A stretch of 64,000 nucleotides of DNA, taken from positions 3,968,001 to 4,032,000 of the forward strand of contig CP087563.1 in NCBI GenBank assembly GCA_020974905.1, read 5' to 3'. Source of the stretch: Planctomycetes bacterium syqfu (GTDB taxonomy: Bacteria > Planctomycetota > Phycisphaerae > Phycisphaerales > Phycisphaeraceae). Made by a program: the position numbers and the translations under genes. The notes under the pieces were generated by a model that was not told the DNA's origin, ran no database searches, and saw only the letters and a list, made by a program, of their open reading frames with translations. Positions within the stretch are counted from its first letter, which is position 1; each line of letters opens with the position of its first letter. This document shows, one piece after another, positions 1-9,482 of the stretch.

Positions 1-2
1 TC

Positions 3-236
3 AAGCGTGCCTGGCAGATGGGTGCCGTCCCAATGATCAACGACTTTTCCGTCAACACCGCGTTAATGCAGATGCAAAACCAGTACGTCAATCCTGACGG
101 CAGCAGCAAAGTCCGCAGTGACTGTCAGTCACCCAATGTGCAGGCCGTTACATCACCATTGAGTTTGCCCCAACAAAAAACGGGACCTGTCGATCAGACG
201 ACAAGTCCCGTGGACAGTTTGTTTCGCAAGGATTGA
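3..236 (+). CDS. C-terminal fragment of an unidentified protein (open at the window edge)
   Basis: An open frame enters from the left edge and runs 78 codons to a TGA that abuts the stop of the convergent chemotaxis gene. The visible residues contain Asn, Gln, Ser and Asp-rich stretches and no motif I recognise. The last third of the frame runs through the hairpin that terminates the neighbouring minus-strand gene, which is unusual for a real coding end and lowers confidence. It may be the true 3' end of a gene whose body lies outside the window, or a chance open frame. Confidence 0.35.
   Translation, partial: KRAWQMGAVPMINDFSVNTALMQMQNQYVNPDGSSKVRSDCQSPNVQAVTSPLSLPQQKTGPVDQTTSPVDSLFRKD
180..211 (-). 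terminator. Rho-independent terminator of the first chemotaxis receptor gene
   Basis: Read on the minus strand, ACGGGAC and a complementary GTCCCGT arm (with further inner pairs) form a stem followed by a run of six T. It lies about 25 bases past the stop codon at 237. Confidence 0.8.
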
Positions 237-1979
237 TCAGACGGTCATCTTGGATGAGTCGATCTTGAATTGCTTGACCAGATTTTGGAGTTGTTCAGCC
301 TTGCCGGAAAGCTGACCGGATGCCTGGGCGGCCTGCGAAGCACCTTCACTGGATTGGCGGGTGAAGGAACTGATGTGTTCGATGTTGTTGGCGACCTGCG
401 TGCTGGCAGTGGATTGCTGTTCGGCCGCAGCGGCGATGGATTGAATCATCTCCGCTGCCTTCTTGGATGACTCAACAATCTTCTTGAGACTTTCACCAGC
501 TTCTGAGGCTCGTTCCACACCATTGGCCACCTGGTCCGTCCCGCGTCCCATGCGTTCGACGGCGAGTTTGGTTTCGTCCTGAATGGCAGTGATGGATTTA
601 GCGACTTCGTCGGTTGCTTTGGTGGTGCGGTCTGCAAGCTTACGGACTTCATCAGCAACAACCGCAAACCCGCGACCATGTTCACCAGCACGAGCTGCTT
701 CGATGGCAGCATTGAGTGCCAACAGGTTGGTCTGGTCCGCAATATCGTTAATCACTTCGATGATCTGACCGATCTGCTCCCCGCGTTTACCGAGTTCTTC
801 AACAGAGGTTGCTGTGTCGGAGACGGTCTGCTTGATGGACTGCATCTGATCGACAGTTTCAAAGACGATCTTGCCCCCATCTTCAGCCGACGCGGCACCC
901 TCCTCGGCATGCTTGGAGACATCGGTGCTCTTGCGTGCCACTTCGACGATAGATGCATTCATTTCTTCGATCGCACTTGAGATCTGATGCACCTGGTTAG
1001 ACTGCTGTGATAAGCCGTTTGCCATCTCGTCGGAGACCGCTGCAATTTCCGTTGCAGCAGAGGCCACTTCGTTGGCTGAGTTTGCGACTTGCGCGATGGT
1101 GTCGTGAATCTTTTGTGCAAAAGTGTTAAAGCCTCGTGCGAGTTTGCCCAGTTCGTCATTGGATTTGATTTCAATGCGTTGGGTCAGATCGCCTTCGCCT
1201 TCAGCGATATCGGTCATCATGTCGGAGATCTGACGGATCGGGCCAATGATGGATTTACGGATGAGATACAGCACGAACGGCACGACGATCAGGAGACTGT
1301 AGCAACAGACAATGATCGCAGAGAAAGACATGCTCTTGAAAACGGACTGATCAATGCGCGTCTGTGCGTTTGCCATTTGTTCTTTGACATCGTCAATGTA
1401 AACACCGCAGCCGATGTACCAGGGTTTGCCCTGAATGGGCGCGACATAGGAAAGCTTGGGTGTGTGTTCGTCGGTGCCGGGCTTTTTGTTGTAGTACTCG
1501 ACAAAACCGCCGCCTTGCTTGGCCACCTTGGTGAAGTCATGGCGATAGAGTTTGCCTTTGCTATCAGGCTTGTCCCAGAAGTTCACGCCATTTTGCTCAG
1601 GGCGAATGGGATGAGCAATACACTCACCATCATAACCGTAGAGGAAGAAGTAGCCTGTGGGTTTCTGCTCCACTTCGGTGATGTGGAATTTGGCATTGAC
1701 CAGGGTTTTGCGAATAACTTTGAGTAACTCCGCTTCGTCTTGAATCTCGGAAGCAAGCAGAGAAAACTGATTGCTTTGTGATTCGACCAGGGCGCGGAGC
1801 TTGGTACGATGACCTGAGAGCATATTGTTTTGTACTGCATCCAGGCCGATGTCTTTGGCTTGCTTGGTGGTGTAAAGTCCCGTACCGATGGTCAAAAGGC
1901 TCAGACCCGCCAGGATGACGACCAGAAACCAGATTTTACGTGCAACTGATTTGTGTTTGTTCTTGGTGTTGCTTTTCAT
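237..1979 (-). CDS. Methyl-accepting chemotaxis protein, sCache type (first of three in tandem)
   Basis: Transmembrane chemoreceptor of 580 residues that should sense a periplasmic ligand and control CheA. An N-terminal membrane segment lies at about residues 15-37. It is followed by a single Cache domain with the typical GYFF.YGYDG and LSYV.P...WYIG.GVYIDD blocks, a second membrane segment near 220-240, HAMP, and a long signalling coiled coil. The conserved hairpin tip ([18 protein letters not shown]) is intact. There is no obvious CheR-binding pentapeptide at the C-terminus. An AAAGG sequence precedes the ATG. It shares length and nearly the same signalling half with the next two genes, but the Cache domain differs, so the trio probably arose by duplication with ligand divergence. 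Confidence 0.95.
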   Translation of the reverse strand: MKSNTKNKHKSVARKIWFLVVILAGLSLLTIGTGLYTTKQAKDIGLDAVQNNMLSGHRTKLRALVESQSNQFSLLASEIQDEAELLKVIRKTLVNAKFHITEVEQKPTGYFFLYGYDGECIAHPIRPEQNGVNFWDKPDSKGKLYRHDFTKVAKQGGGFVEYYNKKPGTDEHTPKLSYVAPIQGKPWYIGCGVYIDDVKEQMANAQTRIDQSVFKSMSFSAIIVCCYSLLIVVPFVLYLIRKSIIGPIRQISDMMTDIAEGEGDLTQRIEIKSNDELGKLARGFNTFAQKIHDTIAQVANSANEVASAATEIAAVSDEMANGLSQQSNQVHQISSAIEEMNASIVEVARKSTDVSKHAEEGAASAEDGGKIVFETVDQMQSIKQTVSDTATSVEELGKRGEQIGQIIEVINDIADQTNLLALNAAIEAARAGEHGRGFAVVADEVRKLADRTTKATDEVAKSITAIQDETKLAVERMGRGTDQVANGVERASEAGESLKKIVESSKKAAEMIQSIAAAAEQQSTASTQVANNIEHISSFTRQSSEGASQAAQASGQLSGKAEQLQNLVKQFKIDSSKMTV

Positions 1980-2272
1980 TTCTCAATGGCCTTTCGCAGG
2001 ATGTTGCTACGTGGCATTCAATTTACAGGACACGATGCCAATGAATGCGGCATCGATACATAGGCGATAATCGAACATACTTTCAAAGAACAAAACACGT
2101 TTAGGACCAGTCGGCATGTCCACCTTCGTCTGTTCGGAAACACCGTTAATCATTGCGTTGCTTCGACATGGTTGTATCGACGTAACCTGAGAGTGAGTTA
2201 AGCATACTTAGGATATGCAGGGGTATGTTTTCCACTTTTAGGTTCTGTCCATTTCACGATGTCGAAATAAAA

Positions 2273-2303
2273 AACAGGACTCACTGGTTTAGCAAGTCCT
2301 GTT
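2273..2303 (-). terminator. Rho-independent terminator of the second chemotaxis receptor gene
   Basis: AACAGGACT and AGTCCTGTT arms form a nine-base-pair stem with a 13-base loop, followed by a T-rich tract on the minus strand. The 1980-2327 gap between the first two receptor genes holds this terminator and otherwise nothing I recognise. Confidence 0.8.
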
Positions 2304-2327
2304 CAATGATTTTTCTTTTAGGATCGA

Positions 2328-4073
2328 TCAGGCTTTGATCAGCTTGGCATCAATCTTGAACTGCCTGACGAGTAATTGAAGTTGTTCAGCCTTGCTGGAA
2401 AGCTGGCCGGAGGCTTCAGCCGCCTGTGAAGCACCTTCACTGGATTGGCGGGTGAAGGAACTGATGCTTTCGATACTGTTTGCAACTTGACCGCTGGCGG
2501 TGGATTGCTGATCGGCAGCCGCAGCGATCGAACGAATCATGTCCACCGCAGCCTTGGAACTTTCGACAATGTTCTTGAGACTTTCACCTGCCTCTGAAGC
2601 ACGCTCGGCGCCGCCTGCAACCTGTTCGGTGCCTTTGCCCATGCGTTCGACAGCAGACTGCGTTTCGGACTGGATCGCCGTAATGGACTGGGCAATCTCA
2701 TCCGTTGCCTTGGTCGTGCGATCGGCAAGCTTACGGACTTCATCGGCAACAACGGCAAACCCACGACCATGTTCACCGGCGCGGGCCGCTTCGATGGCAG
2801 CGTTGAGTGCCAGCAGGTTGGTCTGATCGGCAATGTCGTTAATCACCGCAATGATCTGGCCGATCTGTTCGCCACGTTTGCCCAGTTCCTGAACGGAATT
2901 GGCGGTTTCGGTCACCGTCTGTTTGATCGACTGCATTTCATGGACGGTTTCAAAAACGATTCGTCCACCTTCTTCAGCGGCCTGGGCGTCATGCTCAGCA
3001 TGTTTGACGACGTCTTCACTCTTGCGCGCCACTTCGACGATCGAAACATTCATCTCTTCGATGGCACTGGAAATCTGGTGTACCTGCGTGGACTGCTGTG
3101 ACAAACCGTTTGCCATCTCGTCGGAGACGGCTGCGATCTGTGTTGCGGCGGACGCCACTTCGCTGGCCGAGGAAGCGACCTGTGCAATGGTGTCGTGAAT
3201 CTTCTGAGCAAAGGTGTTAAAGCCCTTGGCAAGCTTGCCCAGTTCGTCATCGGATTTGTGTTCGATGCGTTGGGTCAGATCGCCTTCGCCTTCAGCAATA
3301 TCAGTCATCATGTCCGAGAGTTTACGGATTGGTCCGACGATGCTGCGACGAATCAGCAGCAAGGTGAAGGGGGTGACGATTAACAGTGAGTAGGCCAAGG
3401 TGATGCCCACCGCGACGAACATAAAGCCGTTACGCGCGGATTCCATCTGCTGAGCAATCTCTGCTTTTTTGCTTTGAACGTCATCAACATAGACACCGAC
3501 GCCGACGAATACATCCAACCCATCGCCGACAGGACTGACATAGGAGAGCTTTTCAGAGGTTTGAGTTTCACCAGGCTTGGCGAAATAGTAGGAGTAGAAA
3601 CCACCACCCTTTTTGGCAAGGGCAACCATGTCTTTGATGATGAAGGTTTTATTGGAGTCCTGTAGATTCATTTGATTGGTGCCATGACGTTCAGGGGCCG
3701 GGGGCATGGCGACACAGTATCCATCGTAGCCATAGGCAAACAGATAGCCTGTCATCTTGGTTTCATCAGGCGTGGCGTGGAAGAAAGTATTCTTCAGTGA
3801 ATCACGAATGACACTGATTTTTTCTTCACGCGTTGTTGCTTTGGCCAATGCTTCACGCATCTGACCCTTGGTGGCTTCGGTGACGGATTGGAGTCTTGCC
3901 TTATGCGCGGACATCATGGCATCTTCAAGTTTTGCCTGGCTGATGGTTTCGAGTTTCTGCACCAGGAATAATCCCGACACAGCCACCACGACCGTCAAGC
4001 CGGCAAGGATGGCCACAAGAGTCCAGATTTTCTGGCTAATGGTGCGGACTTTAAACATTTTTAAAGAGACCAT
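2328..4073 (-). CDS. Methyl-accepting chemotaxis protein, sCache type (second of three)
   Basis: Receptor of 581 residues with the same architecture as its neighbours: N-terminal membrane helix (about 15-38), periplasmic Cache domain ([14 protein letters not shown]..., [10 protein letters not shown]...GVGVYVDDV), second membrane helix, HAMP, and signalling domain with the conserved [15 protein letters not shown] tip. In the Cache domain the usual W-Y-I-G block is replaced by a D-V-F-V-G sequence, so the ligand is probably different. AGGAG lies nine bases upstream of the ATG. The 4074-4400 gap upstream holds no recognisable gene; it should contain the promoter, but I could not fix -35 and -10 boxes. 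Confidence 0.95.
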   Translation of the reverse strand: MVSLKMFKVRTISQKIWTLVAILAGLTVVVAVSGLFLVQKLETISQAKLEDAMMSAHKARLQSVTEATKGQMREALAKATTREEKISVIRDSLKNTFFHATPDETKMTGYLFAYGYDGYCVAMPPAPERHGTNQMNLQDSNKTFIIKDMVALAKKGGGFYSYYFAKPGETQTSEKLSYVSPVGDGLDVFVGVGVYVDDVQSKKAEIAQQMESARNGFMFVAVGITLAYSLLIVTPFTLLLIRRSIVGPIRKLSDMMTDIAEGEGDLTQRIEHKSDDELGKLAKGFNTFAQKIHDTIAQVASSASEVASAATQIAAVSDEMANGLSQQSTQVHQISSAIEEMNVSIVEVARKSEDVVKHAEHDAQAAEEGGRIVFETVHEMQSIKQTVTETANSVQELGKRGEQIGQIIAVINDIADQTNLLALNAAIEAARAGEHGRGFAVVADEVRKLADRTTKATDEIAQSITAIQSETQSAVERMGKGTEQVAGGAERASEAGESLKNIVESSKAAVDMIRSIAAAADQQSTASGQVANSIESISSFTRQSSEGASQAAEASGQLSSKAEQLQLLVRQFKIDAKLIKA

Positions 4074-4400
4074 GTGATGCTACTCCTGAATGTTGCTGTA
4101 TGCATCGGTTGATGTCGCATGGAATCTGTTACGCAATCTGTTCCTCGTTCTATGCTGATACATCACTGATACATACATTGTGCGGCCCAATATCGGGTCG
4201 AATTATTTAAAGCGGGTATTGACTTGATGAATATCGACCTAAACCAAAGGAGTGTTAAGTTGACTGAACAGATTTACAGGAAAAATAGCTTCTCTTTTTT
4301 CGGATAATCTCACGGACGTACTGCAAAACACGGCCATGCAATAACCCATATGAATGGACGAACCAATCAGATGAGGTCAAATGTCGTTATGGGAAGATTT

Positions 4401-6137
4401 TCAGTGGTTTTCGTCGTTGCTGATTTTGAATTGTCTGACGAGTTGTTGAAGCTGTTCAGCTTTATTTGAAAGTTGTCCGCAGGCTTCCGCTGCTTGCATG
4501 GCCCCTTGACTGGATTGGGACGTGACATTGCTGATCGCTTCGATGTTATTGGCAACTTGCGTGCTGGCGCTGGATTGCTCTTCGACGGCGGCAGCGATGG
4601 ACTCAATGCGTTCTGCCACCGTGTGAGCCGACTCGACAATCTGTTGCAGACTTTCGCCGGCACGTGATGCATTCTCGGCACCTTCACTGACTTGCTGGGT
4701 TCCGGCACTCATGCGTTCGACAGCTTGTTTGGTTTCCGCCTGGATCGCCTTGATGGACTGGGCGACCTCATCCGTTGCCTTGGTCGTGCGATCCGCCAGT
4801 TTGCGGACTTCATCGGCGACGACGGCAAACCCGCGACCGTGTTCACCTGCCCTGGCTGCTTCAATGGCAGCATTGAGGGCCAACAGGTTGGTCTGATCAG
4901 CAATGTCATTGATCACGCTGATGATCTGGCCGATCTGTTCACCACGCTTGCCCAGGTCGTTGACCGCCTGTGCGGATTGGGAAACGGTCCGTTCAATGTT
5001 CTGCATGCCTTCAACGGTTTGACGGACAATGATGCCACCTTCTTCAGCAATATCGCCGCTGGTCTTGGCTTGTGTCGCTGCTTCATCGCTCTTACGTGCC
5101 ACTTCGACAATCGAAGCATTCATCTGCTCAATGGCACTGGAAATCTGGTGGATTTGTGATGACTGCTGTTTTAAGCCACCGGCCATCTGGTCGGAAACCG
5201 CAGCAATCTCCGTTGATGCCGAAGCGACTTCCGTGGCCGAGTTGGCGACCATGGCGATGGTGTTGTTGATCTTGCGGGCAAAGGTGTTAAAGCCCCTGGC
5301 CAGTTGACCGACTTCGTCCTTTGCATCGTAGTCGATGCGCGCGGTCAGATCGCCTTGACCTTCAGCAATATCAAGCATGGCAGCGGAGACTTTACGAATC
5401 GGGCCGACGATGATTTTGTTGATCAACAGCAAGGTGAAGGGGATGACAATCAACAACAGATACAACCCAATCACGATACCGCCAAAGACCAGCAGGCGAT
5501 TCATGGCCGTATCCAATTGGTCATGCACGAGATCTTTTTGTGTCTGGATATCGTCAATGTATATCCCGGTGCCCAGATACCAGGATGTGCCGGGGATCGG
5601 AGCGACATATGAGAGCTTGGGGGATGTCTTGTCTTCTCCGGGTTTCTTGAACACATAGTGCACATACCCGCCACCATTTTCCATGGCCTTGGTGAATTCG
5701 CGGAACAGGTAAACCCCGTTTTCGTCCTTGTAATCCCAGTAGTTTTTGTCCTGTTTGGCAGCATTGCCCGGATACACGATGCAGTTGCCTTTCAGATCGT
5801 AGACGAAGAAATAACCACTCTTGTTCTGCTCCGTTTCAGTGGTATGAAACAGACCGTTATTCAGCATCTCTCGTATGACCGTGAGTTTGTCTTCTTCCGA
5901 TTGTTGCTTGGACATCATCAGGACCAACTGGTCATTCTCAGCTTCAACCAATGCTTTGAGCTTGGTTTTGTGATTGGAAAGCATCACTTCCTCAACGGAT
6001 GCAAGTCCGATGTTTTGCATCTGGTGTGTGATGTAAAGACCAATGGCTGTAGCCAGGATCGCCAGCCCCATGAGAACAGAAACAAGCAACCATATCTTGC
6101 GACTCAGAGATTGATTCTTTAATAGATGCAAATTCAT
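4401..6137 (-). CDS. Methyl-accepting chemotaxis protein, sCache type (third of three)
   Basis: Receptor of 578 residues from the ATG at 6137, chosen over an in-frame GTG six bases upstream because AAGGAC sits at good spacing before it. It has an N-terminal membrane helix, a Cache domain ([17 protein letters not shown]..., [22 protein letters not shown]), a second membrane helix near residues 210-235, HAMP and the conserved signalling tip. The signalling half is very close to those of the two downstream paralogues, while the sensor half is different. The ligand cannot be read from sequence. I saw no clear terminator between its stop and 4360. Confidence 0.95.
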   Translation of the reverse strand: MNLHLLKNQSLSRKIWLLVSVLMGLAILATAIGLYITHQMQNIGLASVEEVMLSNHKTKLKALVEAENDQLVLMMSKQQSEEDKLTVIREMLNNGLFHTTETEQNKSGYFFVYDLKGNCIVYPGNAAKQDKNYWDYKDENGVYLFREFTKAMENGGGYVHYVFKKPGEDKTSPKLSYVAPIPGTSWYLGTGIYIDDIQTQKDLVHDQLDTAMNRLLVFGGIVIGLYLLLIVIPFTLLLINKIIVGPIRKVSAAMLDIAEGQGDLTARIDYDAKDEVGQLARGFNTFARKINNTIAMVANSATEVASASTEIAAVSDQMAGGLKQQSSQIHQISSAIEQMNASIVEVARKSDEAATQAKTSGDIAEEGGIIVRQTVEGMQNIERTVSQSAQAVNDLGKRGEQIGQIISVINDIADQTNLLALNAAIEAARAGEHGRGFAVVADEVRKLADRTTKATDEVAQSIKAIQAETKQAVERMSAGTQQVSEGAENASRAGESLQQIVESAHTVAERIESIAAAVEEQSSASTQVANNIEAISNVTSQSSQGAMQAAEACGQLSNKAEQLQQLVRQFKISNDENH

Positions 6138-6163
6138 GGCCACGGTCCTTCCAATAGTCGGAC

Positions 6164-6192
6164 GCCTTACAGTGAAGGCGTTTCTTGTTCAA
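6164..6192 (-). promoter_or_regulatory. Candidate sigma-70-type promoter of the third chemotaxis receptor
   Basis: On the minus strand TTGAAC and TAAGGC are separated by 17 bases and end about 27 bases before the ATG at 6137. The -10 box lies in a small CGCCTT/AAGGCG palindrome (6163-6180). Confidence 0.4.
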
Positions 6193-6195
6193 TTA

Positions 6196-6214
6196 ACGAA
6201 TACCAGGTATTCGT
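6196..6214. promoter_or_regulatory. Perfect 19-base palindrome, candidate operator
   Basis: ACGAATACC and GGTATTCGT flank a single central A. The site sits just upstream of the putative -35 box of the third receptor gene and in the shared upstream region of glutamate dehydrogenase. The size and one-base centre suit a dimeric regulator. The rest of the 6144-6459 gap shows nothing else I recognise. Confidence 0.5.
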
Positions 6215-6459
6215 TTGCGAAGTTAATTCCCGGAAGAACATCATTTTTTGTTCATCCATTTCGGCAAGTAAAAACGGACGTGCGGCAGCAAACGAAAAGA
6301 TGTCTGTATCAATATCGGAATAAATAGATGTCTGATTGATAAGGGTTATTACTGAGTTTTGCATATTTCTGATTTCCAGATTTCTGTCATAAATTATCAG
6401 CCCATGTCGCGATCTTGCCGATCCTTTATGTAGGGCTTATTACGAGGAGAACATTGAAG

Positions 6460-7785
6460 ATGTGTGCAGAGACCCCCGCCGATTTGCGTCATCCCAATCA
6501 TGTGCTTGATGAATTGGGCTTCCGTTACGATCCGAACAATCTTTTTCAGCAGACCGCCAATGCGCTACTTGAAGCTGCAGAAATATTGGACCTCCCGCAT
6601 CACCTGCGATTGATCCTCGCTCAGCCCAAAACCGAAGTGATGGTCCATTTCCCCGTGCGTCTGGATAACGGTGATTACCGCTTATTTAAAGGCTATCGCG
6701 TCCAACACAACAACATTCTCGGACCCTACAAGGGGGGAATGCGTTATCACCCATCGGTGTCCCTGGATGACATCAAGTCACTGGCGGTGTTGATGACACT
6801 CAAGTGTTCGCTGGCCCAACTGCCACTGGGCGGTGCCAAGGGCGGTGTGCAGGTTGACCCACGGAGTTTGTCGCGTGATGAACTGCGTCGACTGACCCGA
6901 CGCTTCACCGCAGCGCTGGATGGCAACATCGGTGTCGACCACGACATTCCCGCGCCGGACATGGGGACCAACGCCCAGATCATGGCATGGATGGCTGACA
7001 CCTATATGAACTTCAATGATCACATGGGTAAACACCAGGCCCGCGCCATCGTCACCGGCAAGCCCATCGAGTTCGGCGGTTCACACGGCCGTGAAAAAGC
7101 CACCGGTCAGGGTCTTGTCTACACACTCGAACGCTGCCTGCCTGATGTGGGCATTCCCATGGATCAGATGACCTACAGCCTCATCGGCTACGGCAACGTC
7201 GGATCGTGGGCCGCGCGACTGCTTGCTGAGCGTGGCAGCAAACTCATCACTGTTATGGATCACACCGGCGCGATTCTCAATACCAACGGCATCGACGCCG
7301 AAGATCTCGCGAAGCACGTCATCCAGCATGCCGGGGTCGCCGGTTATCCCAATGCCGAGGCGATTGACGAAAAGACCTTCTATCAAACCAATGTCGATGT
7401 ATTTATTCCTGCGGCCTTGGAGCAGATGGTTCACGAACACAACGCATCATGGCTCAACTGCAAGGTTCTGGCCGAAGCAGCCAACGCGCCATGTACACCC
7501 GCAGCCGAACGCATCCTGCTTGATCGTGGCGTATTGATCCTGCCCGCCATTTTGTGTAACTCCGGTGGCGTGACCGTGAGTTACTTTGAATGGAAGCAAA
7601 ACCGCCAGGCTGAGACGTGGGACCTTGAGAAAGTTGATCGCCAACTCAAAAAGCACATCTACACCGCTGCTGACAAAAGTCTTCAAGCCACACGACGGTT
7701 TAACGTCGATCTACGCACCGGTTCCTACATCGCTGCCCTGGAAAACATCGGCAAAGTGTACGACATGCGTGGTATCTTCCCGTAA
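6460..7785 (+). CDS. gdhA: Glu/Leu/Phe/Val-type dehydrogenase, probably glutamate dehydrogenase
   Basis: Catalyses reversible oxidative deamination of glutamate to 2-oxoglutarate and ammonia with NAD(P). The 441-residue length is typical of the hexameric small-subunit class. The N-terminal ELFV domain carries KGGMRYHP (substrate-binding Lys), PLGGAKGGV (catalytic Lys) and the D-I-P-A-P-D-M-G block. The Rossmann domain carries GYGNVGSW and NSGGVTVSYFEW. The ATG at 6460 is preferred over an in-frame ATG 45 bases upstream because GAGGAGAA lies nine bases before it. Cofactor preference (NAD or NADP) cannot be decided. The gene stands alone, with repeat elements downstream. Confidence 0.93.
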   Translation: MCAETPADLRHPNHVLDELGFRYDPNNLFQQTANALLEAAEILDLPHHLRLILAQPKTEVMVHFPVRLDNGDYRLFKGYRVQHNNILGPYKGGMRYHPSVSLDDIKSLAVLMTLKCSLAQLPLGGAKGGVQVDPRSLSRDELRRLTRRFTAALDGNIGVDHDIPAPDMGTNAQIMAWMADTYMNFNDHMGKHQARAIVTGKPIEFGGSHGREKATGQGLVYTLERCLPDVGIPMDQMTYSLIGYGNVGSWAARLLAERGSKLITVMDHTGAILNTNGIDAEDLAKHVIQHAGVAGYPNAEAIDEKTFYQTNVDVFIPAALEQMVHEHNASWLNCKVLAEAANAPCTPAAERILLDRGVLILPAILCNSGGVTVSYFEWKQNRQAETWDLEKVDRQLKKHIYTAADKSLQATRRFNVDLRTGSYIAALENIGKVYDMRGIFP

Positions 7786-7848
7786 GTTTTCGAGCTGGAG
7801 CATTGCTGCCTGTTCAGAGCAGTTCAAACGACACCTATGTTTTCAATC

Positions 7849-7878
7849 TTGAGCACCGGATGTTAATCCGATACCTGT
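7849..7878 (+). repeat. Hairpin repeat, GAGCACCGG family, copy 1
   Basis: TTGAGCACCGGATGTTAATC continues into an imperfect complementary arm. Other copies of this family are at 23912-23940 and, as an inverted pair, at 36525-36588. It lies in the tail-to-tail gap after glutamate dehydrogenase. Confidence 0.6.
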
Positions 7879-7969
7879 TGTGCATACGTCGATCACAGGG
7901 CATCGGGTTGACACCTGAAACTTAAGATCAGATACGTTGCCTTGCAACGCATCTTTTCCCAGAATTTTC

Positions 7970-8054
7970 CGTCACTCCCGCGCAGGCGGGAGACCAGTAA
8001 AATCTGCAAGCGTCAGCTGCATGCCACTGGATTCCCGCCTGCGCGGGTGTGACG
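7970..8054. repeat. 85-base inverted-repeat element (CTCCCGCGCAGGCGGGAG type), copy 1
   Basis: Two arms of about 28 bases, CGTCAC-tCCCGCGCAGGCGGGA... and its complement ending in GTGACG, flank a 27-base centre. Each arm also contains its own small palindrome. The reverse complement matches 37691-37782 over its whole length. The motif resembles ATTCCC...GGGAAT elements known from Neisseria and other bacteria, but homology is not shown. Confidence 0.8.
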
Positions 8055-8083
8055 AAGCATAAAGATTGGGTTGATGAAGTGCT

Positions 8084-8701
8084 TTAACGATAGAGTTGGT
8101 GTTGGTGGATGTACGACTGAACTTGCGGGGCAAGCAGGGTTTCATCGACGTGCTTGCCTGCTGCCAATTGGTTACGCAGATTGGTGGAACTGATATCGAT
8201 GCGGTCAACCTGGATCACACGCTTAAGCCATTGATCGCGATCAAAGCCATTGGGGACGGTGATAGGCATTTGCCCGTCACGGTGCATGATGACCGGCTGG
8301 GCAAGTTGTTCGATGGTCTGCCAATCGCGCCAGCGGTCAAACGCTGCGAGTTGGTCTGCGCCGATGAGAAAGCGCAGCGTGACCTGCTGCCCCCATCTGG
8401 CTTTAAGTTCACGGACGGTGTCCACGGTGTAGCTTGGGCCCTGGCGTTTGAGTTCCAGTTCCAGAACGTGACAGTCAACTGAACCTTCCAATGCAAGCTT
8501 GAGCATGGCAAGACGGTGATGGGCTGGCGTCTGCGATTCTTTGAGAGGCTGCTGAGCAGCAGGGATGAAAGCCAGGTGATCAGCATGAATCGCGTCTTTG
8601 GCTTGCTGAGGCAAACGGATGTGCGCTGCGTGCGGCGGATCGAAACTGCCACCGAAAAGCAGTACGGTATCACCGGGTTGTGGGATCAGTTCATCGCCCA
8701 T
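8084..8701 (-). CDS. nadD: Nicotinate-nucleotide adenylyltransferase
   Basis: Transfers AMP from ATP to nicotinate mononucleotide to give deamido-NAD in NAD synthesis. The 205-residue protein shows the nucleotidyltransferase signature FGGSFDPPHAAH near residue 17, the PSYTVDTVREL block, FLIGADQLAAFDRW, and the C-terminal ISSTNLR signature. The ATG at 8701 overlaps the end of the upstream phosphorylase-like gene by 16 bases, which implies co-transcription. Longer in-frame extensions lack any family similarity, so I rejected them. Confidence 0.92.
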   Translation of the reverse strand: MGDELIPQPGDTVLLFGGSFDPPHAAHIRLPQQAKDAIHADHLAFIPAAQQPLKESQTPAHHRLAMLKLALEGSVDCHVLELELKRQGPSYTVDTVRELKARWGQQVTLRFLIGADQLAAFDRWRDWQTIEQLAQPVIMHRDGQMPITVPNGFDRDQWLKRVIQVDRIDISSTNLRNQLAAGKHVDETLLAPQVQSYIHQHQLYR

Positions 8702-9390
8702 TGACCGATCTTCCCTTCGACAAAATAGGCTAACGACTGGTTGGCAATCTTGGCGCGTTTGCCCATCATCAACAACGTTGGCAATCGCCACGGGCCGCAG
8801 AGTAACACCTTGATCACACCAGCAATGGTGGTTCGACCGTCTTCGGTAATGCAGCCTGCTGACCACTTGGGTAGCGATTGGTGTGCCTGATCACTGATGC
8901 TGCGGATCACTGTCAGAGGAACGTTGACTTCCAATGCAGTGGTTGCAGCAGCAAAAGACTCCATGTCCACAGCAGCCGCATGGGTGTCGGATTCGAGTTG
9001 GGCTTTTTGCATCGGCGTGCTGATGATCCGATCGACACTCACCAGCGTGTAGGCCATTTGCCCATCGACCATGACGGTCTGCCCGGATTCATTGATGACG
9101 GTTGCAGGACAGATCACTTCGCCAAGTTCCAATGACGGACTGAGGCCACCGGCGAAGCCAGCAAAGACGATGCGACATTGCGGGAAAAGTTGAGCGGCTT
9201 CACGGACAGCTTGTGCAGCACGATCCGAACCCATGCCGGTGACCTGCGCGATGACGGGTAATCCTGCCACATCGCCTTCCCAACTCAGTGGCGACTTTTG
9301 GGCAAGGTGCATCTGCTTGGCTAACGGCTCCATCTCCACGGCAGTCGCGGTGAGAAGAATCACAGGTGTTGGCTGATCGGCGTTGCTCAT
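8686..9390 (-). CDS. Nucleoside phosphorylase-family protein, HpnG-like
   Basis: Member of the purine nucleoside phosphorylase/MTA-SAH nucleosidase fold, 234 residues. The GFAGGL-SPSLELGEV block and the VDMES motif (ribose-binding Met-Glu) are present. The C-terminal part (RSISDQA...LP..., then CGPWRLPTLL) resembles hopanoid-associated phosphorylases (HpnG), which release adenine from adenosylhopane. That assignment is from remembered family features; futalosine hydrolase or MTA nucleosidase are alternatives. No other hopanoid genes are in the window. The ATG at 9390 is preferred over an in-frame TTG seven codons upstream. The gene is followed immediately by nadD. Confidence 0.75.
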   Translation of the reverse strand: MSNADQPTPVILLTATAVEMEPLAKQMHLAQKSPLSWEGDVAGLPVIAQVTGMGSDRAAQAVREAAQLFPQCRIVFAGFAGGLSPSLELGEVICPATVINESGQTVMVDGQMAYTLVSVDRIISTPMQKAQLESDTHAAAVDMESFAAATTALEVNVPLTVIRSISDQAHQSLPKWSAGCITEDGRTTIAGVIKVLLCGPWRLPTLLMMGKRAKIANQSLAYFVEGKIGQWAMN

Positions 9391-9482
9391 GATTGGGTTG
9401 CAATGTAACAAGTCAGATTTGAACCGCCAATCTTGCGAGGAAATATAGCTGAAAACGCCTTGAACACGGCGATCAACGACAA

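Noticed and set aside
6415-6459. Upstream ATG for glutamate dehydrogenase
   Set aside because: The extra 15 residues lack similarity, and a strong GAGGAGAA sits before the ATG at 6460.
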